NCBI GenBank assembly: GCA_024640365.1
Contig: JAHEFE010000002.1
Location: 81,380 to 145,379, forward strand
Direction of reading: 5' to 3'
From: Woeseiaceae bacterium
Lineage (GTDB): Bacteria > Pseudomonadota > Gammaproteobacteria > Steroidobacterales > Woeseiaceae
DNA: 64,000 nt
In this document: positions 35,684 to 44,370 of the stretch, piece after piece
Position numbering within the stretch: position 1 is the first letter of the stretch
Layout of the letters: each line of letters opens with the position of its first letter
The notes under the pieces: generated by a model
Database searches by the model: none
What the model saw: the letters and a program-made list of their open reading frames with translations, nothing else
What the model was told of the DNA's origin: nothing
Translations under genes and position numbers: made by a program

Positions 35684-37013
35684 AACGTCCGATGATTCCG
35701 GTTCTGCGCACCTTGAATTAGCACGCGAAAGCCTCAACGAATTAATTAATGACAAGCGATTGCCAAGCGCAGTTCGCGAGTCGTTGTCGCACGACTACAT
35801 TGCCGTCCAGGCTTTGCTCGACAAACTCACTCACGGTCATTTACACATTGCTGCTTTTGGCAGGGTAAGCACGGGCAAGTCATCGCTTCTGAATGCGCTG
35901 GTCGGTGCCGAAAAATTCGCCGTTAGTCCCTTGCACGGGGAGACCCGCCAGGCCTCGATGGAGGCCTGGAGAGAAGTTGAGGCAGGCGGCGTTTTCCTGA
36001 TTGATACGCCGGGACTGGATGAGGCTGGTGGTGAACAACGCGAAGCCCTGGCGCGAGAAGTGGCACAGCGTTCTGATCTCGTTATATTCGTGTTGGACGG
36101 CGATATCACGGACAGCGAAAACCGGGCGCTCAGGATGGTAGTGACGCAAGGTCGTCCGGTGATAGTGGCGCTGAACAAAAGTGATTTGTACACCGCCTCT
36201 GAACAGGAGGCGCTGCTCGCGGCAATACGGCGCAAAACCGAGGGCATGGTGCAAGCAAACGACGTTATCGCCGTCGCTGCGCAACCGCGGCCACAGACTG
36301 TAATCGAACGCGTTGAGGGCGGGCGCGAAATCACCAGCGAGCGCCAACGGGATCCTGTTATCGAACCATTGCGAGTTCGGTTGTGGGATATTTTTGAATC
36401 GGAAGGAAAGACCCTGGCTGCATTGAACGCGAGTCTTTTTGCCGCTGACCTGAGTGACCAGGTTGGGCGCCGCATGCTGAATGCGCGACGGGAAATCGGC
36501 GATAAACTCGTGCGCACCTACTGCGTCGCCAAAGGTGTCGCTGTTGCCGTAAACCCTCTACCGGTTGCCGACTTGTTTGCCGCGGCCTTTATAGATGTGG
36601 GAATGGTCGTGCATTTGTCGAAGGTCTACGATCTGCCACTAAGCCGACGAGAAGCAGGATCGCTGGTGCGCGTTATTATCGCCGAGGCGGCCGCGCTTAT
36701 GGGTACGGTCTGGGCGATGCATTTCGTATCGAGTGCACTGAAAGTGGCGACGGGCGGATTATCAACGCTGGTAACCGCGGGCGCGCAGGGCGCTATCGCC
36801 TATTACAGCACTTACGTCGTTGGTAAAGTGGCTGCGGAGTACCTGGCGAAGGGCAAGTCGTGGGGAGAGCGCGGACCGAAGCAGGTTGTTCAGGAAATTC
36901 TTGATAGTCTTGACCGCGAGACAGTGCTCAAAGAGGCGCGTCGCGAGATCAAGGCAAGACTGGCCATGCGGCCGGATAAAAACCAGGATGAGTCATGGCA
37001 GACAAAAAAGTAA
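35613..37013 (+). CDS. P-loop GTPase (Era/YcjF-like), second of a pair
   Basis: A 466-residue GTPase without N-terminal membrane helices. G1 is GRVSTGKSSL (83-92), G3 is DTPGLDEAGG and G4 is NKSD. A C-terminal hydrophobic region (about 310-400, including NPLPVADLFAAAFIDVGMVV) resembles DUF697. The start at GTG 35613 has AGGAAG six to seven bases upstream and gives a natural N terminus (MSILKRVLNAFPGWRSNKEL), so the 71-base overlap with the first GTPase seems real. It is probably a functional partner of that protein. It overlaps the next gene by 19 bases. Confidence 0.85.
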   Translation: MSILKRVLNAFPGWRSNKELAKNETSDDSGSAHLELARESLNELINDKRLPSAVRESLSHDYIAVQALLDKLTHGHLHIAAFGRVSTGKSSLLNALVGAEKFAVSPLHGETRQASMEAWREVEAGGVFLIDTPGLDEAGGEQREALAREVAQRSDLVIFVLDGDITDSENRALRMVVTQGRPVIVALNKSDLYTASEQEALLAAIRRKTEGMVQANDVIAVAAQPRPQTVIERVEGGREITSERQRDPVIEPLRVRLWDIFESEGKTLAALNASLFAADLSDQVGRRMLNARREIGDKLVRTYCVAKGVAVAVNPLPVADLFAAAFIDVGMVVHLSKVYDLPLSRREAGSLVRVIIAEAAALMGTVWAMHFVSSALKVATGGLSTLVTAGAQGAIAYYSTYVVGKVAAEYLAKGKSWGERGPKQVVQEILDSLDRETVLKEARREIKARLAMRPDKNQDESWQTKK

Positions 37014-37366
37014 CCGATGCGCGACTGGAACGCATCTGGGCGACCATAGAGGACATACCGCCCGGTAGCGTTGCAAACTACGGCCAGGTGGCAGAGCTTG
37101 CTGGCTATCCCCGAGGCGCACGGATTGTTTGCTACGCGCTGCGTGTCGTCCCTGAGGGAAGACACATACCGTGGTTTCGGGTCATCAATGTGCAGGGCAA
37201 AATTGCAATAGACAAAAACAGCTCGGGTTACAAAGAGCAGACCGAGCGCTTGCGAGCGGAAGGAGTGCGCGTCGTAAATGGGCGTGTGGATATGAAGAAA
37301 TACCGCTGGCAACCAGAGCTCGATGAGTTGCTATGGAAGCCATCAACAAGCTGGGATAGCGAATGA
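36995..37366 (+). CDS. Alkyltransferase-like protein (ATL), catalytically inactive MGMT relative
   Basis: A 123-residue protein of the O6-alkylguanine-DNA alkyltransferase C-terminal domain. The active-site PCHRV motif is changed to PWFRVI, with Trp60 replacing the acceptor Cys, which defines the ATL subgroup (like S. pombe Atl1 and E. coli YbaZ). The DNA-binding Tyr is Y29 in VANYGQVAELA and the finger is in GARIVCYAL. ATLs bind alkylated bases and hand them to nucleotide excision repair. It overlaps its upstream and downstream neighbours by 19 and 4 bases. Confidence 0.9.
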   Translation: MADKKVTDARLERIWATIEDIPPGSVANYGQVAELAGYPRGARIVCYALRVVPEGRHIPWFRVINVQGKIAIDKNSSGYKEQTERLRAEGVRVVNGRVDMKKYRWQPELDELLWKPSTSWDSE

Positions 37367-38706
37367 GTCTAAAGAAAAAGATACGTTCCCGGGTTCTGCA
37401 ATTGGTACTGAGTGATAGTGCGTTGGAGTTACGCCGCACTGTTTTCAACCTGCGGCGCAAAATCGCCGGCAAGCCGCATGTATTGCACGTATTTCTGCAA
37501 CTGGATGATCCGTATTCCTATTTGTTGGCGAATTTCATTCCAGTACTCCAGAAGCATTTTCGAGTACAGGTCGAAGTGCATCTGGTTGAGGCCCTCGAAG
37601 AGGGCTACAAGCCACAGCCGCACTTGTTGAGTGAATACGCTATTTACGACTGCCGTTTGCTGGCGCGAGAGCTCGGCGTGCCGTTTCTGGACAAGGGTCC
37701 GACGCCGGCAATTGAGCATCGCCGTTCGCTATTGCAGTTACTGGCAAGCGAGCATGAGGACGAGAATTTTTCAGACTCTTTGCAACAATCGCTGACCGCT
37801 TATTGGCGGGGCGATAGTGAAAATATTTCCCGCCAACTGACCGGCATGGTATTCAAGAATGACGCGACCAGCATTCTGGAGAAGAACCAGGCGCTGCTCA
37901 CAGAGCTTGGCCATTACAGCAGTGCGACGATTTTTTTTGCGGGCGAGTGGTATTGGGGTATCGATCGTCTTTTATATCTGACCGATCGTCTGGAGCAGAT
38001 GGGCCTGGCCAGCGCTGCTGGTGAAAACAAAAACAGAGAGATCGAACATTTACGACGGGTCACGCGGCTACACACGCCGCTGTCCGTACCCGAATGCGCG
38101 AGCGAACTGCCGCCGCTGGAACTGTTTTTTTCGTTTCGCAGTCCCTATTCCTATCTTGCGCTGCAAAGCGCTTTCCGCATTGCCGATGACTTTGGCATTG
38201 AGCTAAAGATTCGACCTATTTTGCCAATGGTCATGCGTGGGTTACCCGTGCCGCCAGCGAAACTGCGCTACATTGTGCTTGATGCGAGTAGGGAGGCACA
38301 TCGTCTGGGAATTGCCTTTGGTCTTATCGGCGATCCCGTCGGCTCTGCAGCGGAGCGTTGTATCGCAATTTCGATCTATGCAGAACAGCAGGGCAGGAAC
38401 CGGGAGTTTGTCATGGCGGCAGCAACGGCGATCTGGTCGCAAGGCTACGACCTGGCGAAAGATAAACCCTTAAAACGTGTTGTTGAGCGAGCAGGGCTTG
38501 ATTGGGAGCAAGCCCAATTGGCTTTACGAGATGACCGATGGCGTCTCTCCGCTGAACGCAATAGGGGCGAGCTTGGCGAGGTCGGTTTGTGGGGCGTGCC
38601 GAGCTGGAAGTTGGGTGAAATTGCGCTCTGGGGCAGGGATCGAGACTGGTTGGTCGAGCGTGAGATCGAGGAAATGTGTGATAAAGGAGAGGGCATAATT
38701 GTATGA
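37363..38706 (+). CDS. Two-domain DsbA/HCCA-isomerase-fold protein without CxxC
   Basis: A 447-residue protein built from two thioredoxin-fold DsbA-like modules. Module 1 (about 38-220) begins LHVFLQLDDPYSYLLANF; module 2 (about 252-440) begins LELFFSFRSPYSYLALQS. The SPYSYL motif and lack of a CxxC in either module match the 2-hydroxychromene-2-carboxylate isomerase group, which binds glutathione. There is no signal peptide, so it is cytoplasmic. The tandem arrangement in one chain is unusual. It begins with an ATGA overlap on the ATL gene. Substrate unknown. Confidence 0.82.
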   Translation: MSLKKKIRSRVLQLVLSDSALELRRTVFNLRRKIAGKPHVLHVFLQLDDPYSYLLANFIPVLQKHFRVQVEVHLVEALEEGYKPQPHLLSEYAIYDCRLLARELGVPFLDKGPTPAIEHRRSLLQLLASEHEDENFSDSLQQSLTAYWRGDSENISRQLTGMVFKNDATSILEKNQALLTELGHYSSATIFFAGEWYWGIDRLLYLTDRLEQMGLASAAGENKNREIEHLRRVTRLHTPLSVPECASELPPLELFFSFRSPYSYLALQSAFRIADDFGIELKIRPILPMVMRGLPVPPAKLRYIVLDASREAHRLGIAFGLIGDPVGSAAERCIAISIYAEQQGRNREFVMAAATAIWSQGYDLAKDKPLKRVVERAGLDWEQAQLALRDDRWRLSAERNRGELGEVGLWGVPSWKLGEIALWGRDRDWLVEREIEEMCDKGEGIIV

Positions 38707-38730
38707 AGGAGCCGGTATGAGGGTGCGATC

Positions 38731-39237
38731 ATGAAGCTACCTGCTATTTATTTTTCCCACGGCCAGGAAAGTGGCCCCTGGGGCACCAAAATTCAGAAAA
38801 TGGCGGAAGCGGTACGCGCGCTCGGTTGCCGGGTCGAAAGCATCGATTATCAGGGTATTGCCGATCCCGCTGAGCGCGTCAATAAACTGGTTGCCGCCTG
38901 CCGTGATCTTAAAGAGCCGCTGATTCTTGTTGGTTCGAGCATGGGCGGGCATGTCGCGACAGCGGCGGCTCGGGAGTTGCACCCGGTGGGAGTGTTCGTA
39001 TTGGCACCCGCTTATTACATGCCCGGCTATGAACTGCTAACGCCACCAGCGCCGTCCTGCCCATTCATGATTGTGCACGGCTGGCATGACGATGTTGTTC
39101 CGGTGGAAAACAGTATTCGCTATGCGCGCGAGTCGCGTGCCACACTGCATGTTGTCGATGGAGACCATCGACTGACTGCCAATATCGACGAAATTATCAC
39201 CTTGTTATTACGTTTTGTGCAGCAAACTGTGGAGTAA
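38731..39237 (+). CDS. Small alpha/beta-hydrolase
   Basis: A 168-residue minimal alpha/beta-hydrolase. Nucleophile Ser70 in VGSSMGGHVA, acid in GWHDDVVP (Asp120 or Asp121), and His146 in VDGDHRL complete the triad. It resembles YqiA/UPF0227-type esterases in size. No signal peptide. It lies 24 bases after the DsbA-like gene and 42 before a small lipoprotein, probably the same operon. Substrate unknown. Confidence 0.85.
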   Translation: MKLPAIYFSHGQESGPWGTKIQKMAEAVRALGCRVESIDYQGIADPAERVNKLVAACRDLKEPLILVGSSMGGHVATAAARELHPVGVFVLAPAYYMPGYELLTPPAPSCPFMIVHGWHDDVVPVENSIRYARESRATLHVVDGDHRLTANIDEIITLLLRFVQQTVE

Positions 39238-39279
39238 TCTGCAGTCGATTAGGTTTTCGTTCTGCTCGGGAGAAATTAA

Positions 39280-39492
39280 GTGAGTCGTATAATTCTGTTA
39301 ACCGCCTGTCTGTTCTTGTTGGCCTGTGGTGAGCCAGCCAGTGATACGCCGCCGGAAGCCAAAGCAACGGTTTTTGATCCTTTGGTTAAGGATCTCGACA
39401 AAGCAAAAGCCGTTGAAGATCTCGCTTTGCAGCAAAAGGAAAAAATTGATGCGGCAATGCAGAGTGCCGAGGGCGAGGAAGTTCCCGAGTAA
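39280..39492 (+). CDS. Small lipoprotein
   Basis: A 70-residue lipoprotein starting at GTG (39280) with GGGAG seven bases upstream. The lipobox is FLLAC (Cys17) after a short hydrophobic stretch. The rest is acidic and helical (DLDKAKAVEDLALQQKEKID), ending EGEEVPE. Such proteins are common in gammaproteobacteria and have no assigned role. The TAA abuts the opposing glk stop as the palindrome TAATTA (39490-39495). Confidence 0.78.
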   Translation: MSRIILLTACLFLLACGEPASDTPPEAKATVFDPLVKDLDKAKAVEDLALQQKEKIDAAMQSAEGEEVPE

Positions 39493-40437
39493 TTACAGTG
39501 TGTCGATATACGTTGATAATCCGGTAATGCCTGGCGCCGGATCCGTAATTACATAGCTGGGAATGGCGGCGAGGTAATCGCGATAGCGGCCTTTGTCTTC
39601 GAAGCGCTCGCGAAATGATGATTGCAAAAATAGCGGCAGATTATTGGGAATAATGCCGCCTGCAATATAGACGCCGCCGCGCGCGCCGAGCGTCAGTGTT
39701 ACGTCGGCGGCGACATCGGCGAAGAATCGAAAAAATTGCATCATTGTGGCTTCGCAGGCTGGCGTCACAGTGCTTGTAATTTCTTCTGCCGAAGATAGCG
39801 TCGGGCCATGCATGAACTCGTGCAGCTCGACAATGCCATTGCCGCACAGTATCCGCTCTGCCGAGCAGTGGCCGTACCGGTCCCTGAATTTAGCGATGAT
39901 GCGTTCCTCATCTTTGTTACGTGAGGCGAGCGTCGTATGGCCTCCTTCGCCCCTGATCACCACGCGCTGGCGTCCATCGGTGACTAGGCCCGATACACCC
40001 AAACCCGTCCCGGGACCCAATACCGCACGATTGCCGTCGTTCGCTGCTCGTTTTCGGCCTATCTCGATCAGAGACTCTGGAGGAAGGGTCTGAAGGGCGT
40101 ATCCGATGGCTTCGAAGTCATTGATAATACTTAGGTATTTTAATCCAAGCGCACGGCCTAGCTCGTTCCTGTCGAAGCTCCAATCGTGGTTGATCATGCG
40201 GATTTCGTCACCCAGGACCGGGGCGGCAACTGCTAGAACCCCTTGGGTTGGTGGTTTTTCGTCAATATCGGCTGAATAGGCTCGCAACAATGTCGCCAAT
40301 TCAGGATAATCCGCGTTACGGTAGTAATGAAGCTGGCGTGCAGCGGCATGTGGATGGTCAAGCAGAGCGCAGCGAGTATTAGTGCCACCAACGTCGGCGG
40401 CAAGCCAGGTGCCAGTATCAGGAGTGCTGGATAGCAT
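39493..40437 (-). CDS. glk: Glucokinase
   Basis: A 314-residue ROK-independent bacterial glucokinase (Glk family). ATP/sugar motifs are visible as LAADVGGTNTRCALLD (N-terminal phosphate loop), SIINDFEAIGYAL (catalytic Asp in the NDFEA motif), VLGPGTGLGVSGLV and IRGEGGHTTLASR. It phosphorylates glucose at C6. Monocistronic, and divergent from plsB with a 229-base shared upstream region. Confidence 0.93.
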   Translation of the reverse strand: MLSSTPDTGTWLAADVGGTNTRCALLDHPHAAARQLHYYRNADYPELATLLRAYSADIDEKPPTQGVLAVAAPVLGDEIRMINHDWSFDRNELGRALGLKYLSIINDFEAIGYALQTLPPESLIEIGRKRAANDGNRAVLGPGTGLGVSGLVTDGRQRVVIRGEGGHTTLASRNKDEERIIAKFRDRYGHCSAERILCGNGIVELHEFMHGPTLSSAEEITSTVTPACEATMMQFFRFFADVAADVTLTLGARGGVYIAGGIIPNNLPLFLQSSFRERFEDKGRYRDYLAAIPSYVITDPAPGITGLSTYIDTL

Positions 40438-40666
40438 TGGATTTAGGCTTCGACCACATTATTCCGATGAGCGATGTACCAATCATAACGATATATTCCA
40501 CCCCGGGTTCTAAATTCGTGTCAGTTGCCCGGCCTAGATGAAGAATTGATGGCACCAACCGGCAAGATTAAAAACCAGAAGATATAAGCCGCAGGGTATC
40601 TCGGCAGTCGGTAACAGCACTCACTACCCTAATTTTATTGGAATTCATTTTTCAGAATCGACATCT

Positions 40667-43147
40667 ATGAGCGTTGCAGGAATTCTATTTCGTCCATGGT
40701 ACTGGCTAGCCGGTAAGTTGATGGGCACCTGGGTTCGGCCGGACGTGCAACCGGAGGATTTGTCTTATCTGCGAAATGTGGAAGACGCGGAGATCTGTTA
40801 CGTACTCGAAACAGGAGGACTAACAGACTTGTTGGCATTGGAAGGGGTCTGTAAAAAACATGATTTGCCGCCTCCCGCTTCGCCGCTAGTCAGTGGCCGA
40901 CATCGAGAGCGCCGCCGCCTGGTTATTCTGCGGCCCATGCATGGATTGTTTTTCCGCCATCCCAGCAGAAAATCATCCAAACGACTCCGCCGACTGGTGG
41001 GTGCCAATCTTGATAAAAGCTGCGGCAAGGTATTGCTGGTACCTGTTTCTATTTACTGGGGCCGCTCACCGGATAAAGAGCGCTCGATCTGGAAACTGCT
41101 TTTCGCTGAGAATTGGGATGTTGCCGGCAGGACCAGGAAATTTTTTACAACCTTGATTCACGGCCGCAATACGTTGCTGCGTTTTAGCGATCCATTGCTT
41201 ATCAACACAGCGCTGGAAGATGAGGCCGATGCAGCGAAGGGTTTGCGCAAGGTGTCACGCATTCTACGTGTCCACTTCAGACAGCGACGAGTTGCTACCG
41301 TCGGTCCGGATTTATCAAACCACCGGGTGATAGTTAACGCGGTTTTGAAAGATCCGTCAGTGCTGCAGGCAATCAAGGCTGAGGCGGGTGATGACAGAGC
41401 CGTTTATGAGCGCACAATAAATAAGGCGCGCAAGTACGCGCTGGAGATTGCTGCTCACGTTTCTTATCCCACAGTAAGAGTCATCGCGCGCTTGTTGGGC
41501 TGGTTGTGGAACAGGTTGTACAGCGGCATCGAATTGAATCACTTGCATCGCTTACACGACGTTGCCAAGACCAATGAGGTTGTCTACGTACCGTGTCATC
41601 GTAGTCATTTTGATTACTTGCTGCTCAGTTATATTCTTTATGTTCAAGGGCTTGGCCTGCCGTATGTCGCTGCAGGTATTAACCTGAACATGCCCGTGAT
41701 AGGTCCTATTCTTAAACGTGGTGGTGCTTTTTTTCTGCGTCGCAGTTTCAAGGGCAATCGGCTATACGCAACTGTTTTCAGCGCCTACTTAAGTAGCCTG
41801 TTGCAACGTGGCTATTCGGTTGAGTACTTTATCGAGGGCGGGCGAAGTCGCACCGGCCGCTTGCTGGATCCAAAAGCCGGCATGCTCGCTATGACGGTGC
41901 AGTCCTATTTGCAATATCCAAAACGTCCGCTGGTTTTCATGCCAGTCTATTTTGGTTATGAAAAACTCATTGAAGGCGATTCATTTATCAATGAACTTGG
42001 TGGCGCGGCGAAGACCAAGGAAACACTGCTCGGATTTTTCCGTTCCTTACGCGCACTCCGCGGCGATTACGGCAAGGTTTACGTTAACGTAGGTGAGCCG
42101 ATATATCTGGAATCGATGTTCGACGCAAAGAACCCGGCCTGGCGAGATGAGGTTGGTGTTCTGTCCGATAAACCACAATGGCTCAATGAGGTTATTGATG
42201 ATCTCGGCGAGAACATCATGCATAACATCAACGCTGCCGCTGCCGTAACGCCCATCAGCTTGCTCGCCTCCGTCTTGTTGGCCACACCGAAGCAGAATAT
42301 GGGCACCCTGGAGCTTGAGCGACAGTTGGTTTTAATGCTGAGTTTGCTGGAGCGCTGTCGCTATTCGGATTCTGTGACTCTGCCGGACTGGGAGCCCGCA
42401 GCGATTGTTGCGCACGGTGAAAAGCTGGGCGTTATAAAGCGTCTGCCGCATCGTCTCGGTGACGTTATGCAGATGTCGGAACACGACGCAGTGCTGATGA
42501 CATATTTTCGAAATAATGTATTGCACTTGCTTGCTGTGCCGGCATCTATTGCTTGCTGTTTTATTAATGGTCGCTGTCTTTCGCATGCCGAATTACAGCG
42601 ATTGGTGGCTCTGATTTATCCGTTTATGAAAGCAGAGTTGTGTCTGAAGTGGAGCGAAAATGAAGTTACCGTCGTTGTAGATGAGGCGATCAAGGCCTTG
42701 CTTGATCTCGGCTTGCTGACTTGCTCAGAAGATGGCAAGTCCTATGCGCGTCCTGCCGCCGGTTCCGGACTGTCGTTTCAGTTGCGGCTGCTCGGGCAGA
42801 CCATGGTGCCCATGATGCAGCGCTTTTACCTGGCGATATCGTTGGTTGCGTTGCACGGGTCGGGGACCTTGTCTCAAGTGCGCCTTGAAGGTTTGTGCCA
42901 GGCAAGCGCAGAACGATTGTCGATGTTGTACGGCCTTCATTCACCGGACTTTTTTGACAAGGTGTTATTCCAGAAATTTACGCGCAGGCTGCGTTCGCTG
43001 GGCGTGCTTAAACGTAATGATGAAGGTCTGCTGGAGTTTGATAATGATCTGATGGGTATCGGCGAAGATGCGCGACTCGTGCTCGGTGACGAGTTGGTGC
43101 ACAGTATTTTGTCGTTGGCCGTCGCTGAAGCAGAGAGTGACTCGTAA
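40667..43147 (+). CDS. plsB: Glycerol-3-phosphate 1-O-acyltransferase PlsB
   Basis: An 826-residue membrane-associated acyltransferase. The catalytic HX4D motif is CHRSHFDYLLL (H311, D316, close to H306/D311 in E. coli). Downstream motifs GGAFFLRRSFKGNR, FIEGGRSRTGRLLDPK and FMPVYFGYEKLIEG are the other three PlsB blocks. It makes lysophosphatidic acid, the first step of phospholipid synthesis. The size fits the family (about 807 in E. coli). The next gene follows after one base. Confidence 0.95.
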   Translation: MSVAGILFRPWYWLAGKLMGTWVRPDVQPEDLSYLRNVEDAEICYVLETGGLTDLLALEGVCKKHDLPPPASPLVSGRHRERRRLVILRPMHGLFFRHPSRKSSKRLRRLVGANLDKSCGKVLLVPVSIYWGRSPDKERSIWKLLFAENWDVAGRTRKFFTTLIHGRNTLLRFSDPLLINTALEDEADAAKGLRKVSRILRVHFRQRRVATVGPDLSNHRVIVNAVLKDPSVLQAIKAEAGDDRAVYERTINKARKYALEIAAHVSYPTVRVIARLLGWLWNRLYSGIELNHLHRLHDVAKTNEVVYVPCHRSHFDYLLLSYILYVQGLGLPYVAAGINLNMPVIGPILKRGGAFFLRRSFKGNRLYATVFSAYLSSLLQRGYSVEYFIEGGRSRTGRLLDPKAGMLAMTVQSYLQYPKRPLVFMPVYFGYEKLIEGDSFINELGGAAKTKETLLGFFRSLRALRGDYGKVYVNVGEPIYLESMFDAKNPAWRDEVGVLSDKPQWLNEVIDDLGENIMHNINAAAAVTPISLLASVLLATPKQNMGTLELERQLVLMLSLLERCRYSDSVTLPDWEPAAIVAHGEKLGVIKRLPHRLGDVMQMSEHDAVLMTYFRNNVLHLLAVPASIACCFINGRCLSHAELQRLVALIYPFMKAELCLKWSENEVTVVVDEAIKALLDLGLLTCSEDGKSYARPAAGSGLSFQLRLLGQTMVPMMQRFYLAISLVALHGSGTLSQVRLEGLCQASAERLSMLYGLHSPDFFDKVLFQKFTRRLRSLGVLKRNDEGLLEFDNDLMGIGEDARLVLGDELVHSILSLAVAEAESDS

Positions 43148-43148
43148 A

Positions 43149-44081
43149 GTGTACGTCGTATCGTTTTATCGATTTCTTGACCTTGATAAGCCCCGCTTGC
43201 TGCGTGAACAATTGCAGTCATTTTGTGAGCAGCAGCAATTGCTGGGAACAATCCTTGTTGCAACTGAAGGAATCAACGGTACGGTGGCCGGTAGCAAGGA
43301 AGCAGTGCAGGCGTTGTTTGCGCGTTTGGAGTCAGATCTGGAGTTGGCAGAGCCAATTGATGGGCGTTGGACCCAGGCGGAGCAAGCACCATTTCGACGT
43401 ATGCGGGTCAAGATCAAGAAAGAAATCGTTACCCTTGGGCGACCCGACATCAAGCCGCATCTCACCACCGGTCGGCATGTCTCTCCCGCTGAATGGAATG
43501 AGCTTATTCAGGATCCCGAGGTTCTGGTAATCGATACCCGTAATGAATATGAATACGAAGTGGGTACATTCGAGAACGCGGTTGACCCGCACACGCGAAG
43601 TTTTCGGGAGTTTCCTGAATATGCTCGACATCTTGCCAGCGAGAACAGCGACAGACGCCTGGCAATGTTTTGTACGGGCGGCATACGCTGTGAGAAGGCC
43701 ACAGCCTTGATGATGGATCTCGGATTCAAAGAGGTTTATCAGTTGCAGGGCGGCATTCTTTCTTACCTTGAACAGGTAGCAGACGAGGACAATCACTGGC
43801 ACGGTGAATGCTTCGTTTTCGATAGTCGGGTTGCAGTGGATCGTGATCTCGCCGAGGGTGGATATCAACAATGTCATGCTTGCAGGCGCCCATTGAGTGC
43901 GGAGGACGTAAATTCGCTGGATTATCGTGAAGGCGTTTCGTGTCCGCATTGCATAAATGAGCTCGACAGTGAGCGTGCGGAACGGCTGGAAGAACGTCGT
44001 CGCCAGATTGAGTTAGCAAAAGCGCGTGGTGTGCTTCATATCGGACAGAATTTGCCAGCTAAGGCCGATCCGGGCGAGTAA
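43149..44081 (+). CDS. trhO: tRNA uridine(34) hydroxylase TrhO (rhodanese family, YceA)
   Basis: A 310-residue protein. The N-terminal ferredoxin-like domain begins at YVVSFYRFLDLD and has ATEGINGTVAGS; the central rhodanese domain has the active Cys in MFCTGGIRCEKA. A C-terminal Cys-rich part (CHACRRPLS, CPHCIN) could bind zinc. TrhO oxidises uridine 34 of tRNAs to 5-hydroxyuridine. I use GTG at 43149, one base after plsB, because the longer frame to 43068 is inside plsB and adds nonfamily residues. Confidence 0.92.
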   Translation: MYVVSFYRFLDLDKPRLLREQLQSFCEQQQLLGTILVATEGINGTVAGSKEAVQALFARLESDLELAEPIDGRWTQAEQAPFRRMRVKIKKEIVTLGRPDIKPHLTTGRHVSPAEWNELIQDPEVLVIDTRNEYEYEVGTFENAVDPHTRSFREFPEYARHLASENSDRRLAMFCTGGIRCEKATALMMDLGFKEVYQLQGGILSYLEQVADEDNHWHGECFVFDSRVAVDRDLAEGGYQQCHACRRPLSAEDVNSLDYREGVSCPHCINELDSERAERLEERRRQIELAKARGVLHIGQNLPAKADPGE

Positions 44082-44089
44082 CAACGAAC

Positions 44090-44305
44090 TCAGGCGTCGA
44101 GATCAGGAATCAGTTCACTTTCCAGCTGTGTAATCATGTCTTTCAGAATCAGGCGACGCTTTTTGAGGCGGCGCATGCGTAGTTGATCGATGAGCGGATC
44201 GTGCGAAAGTTGGTCTATCAAGTAATCGAGATCACGATGATCGATACGCAGCTCGCGGAGGCGGGCCATGCTTTCAAAACATTCGGTGTCGACTTTTTCA
44301 CTCAT
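44090..44305 (-). CDS. DUF465 / YdcH-family small protein
   Basis: A 71-residue helical protein. It carries the DUF465 pattern of short spacing between HRDLDYLIDQL and a Lys/Arg cluster RMRRLKKRRLILKDMITQLE. These are short helical hairpins of unknown role, widespread in proteobacteria. It ends eight bases from the trhO stop and lies 65 bases downstream of cysQ on the same strand, so both may be transcribed together. Confidence 0.85.
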   Translation of the reverse strand: MSEKVDTECFESMARLRELRIDHRDLDYLIDQLSHDPLIDQLRMRRLKKRRLILKDMITQLESELIPDLDA

Positions 44306-44370
44306 ACATGCCGCTCACTGCTATCAACTCAGGTACTGGTCGCATAAATTTCTTGAGTCTCAAACAGACC

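Noticed and set aside
43068..43148. Upstream extension of trhO inside plsB
   Set aside because: Adds 27 Cys/Trp-rich residues foreign to the family; the GTG one base after plsB fits homologues.
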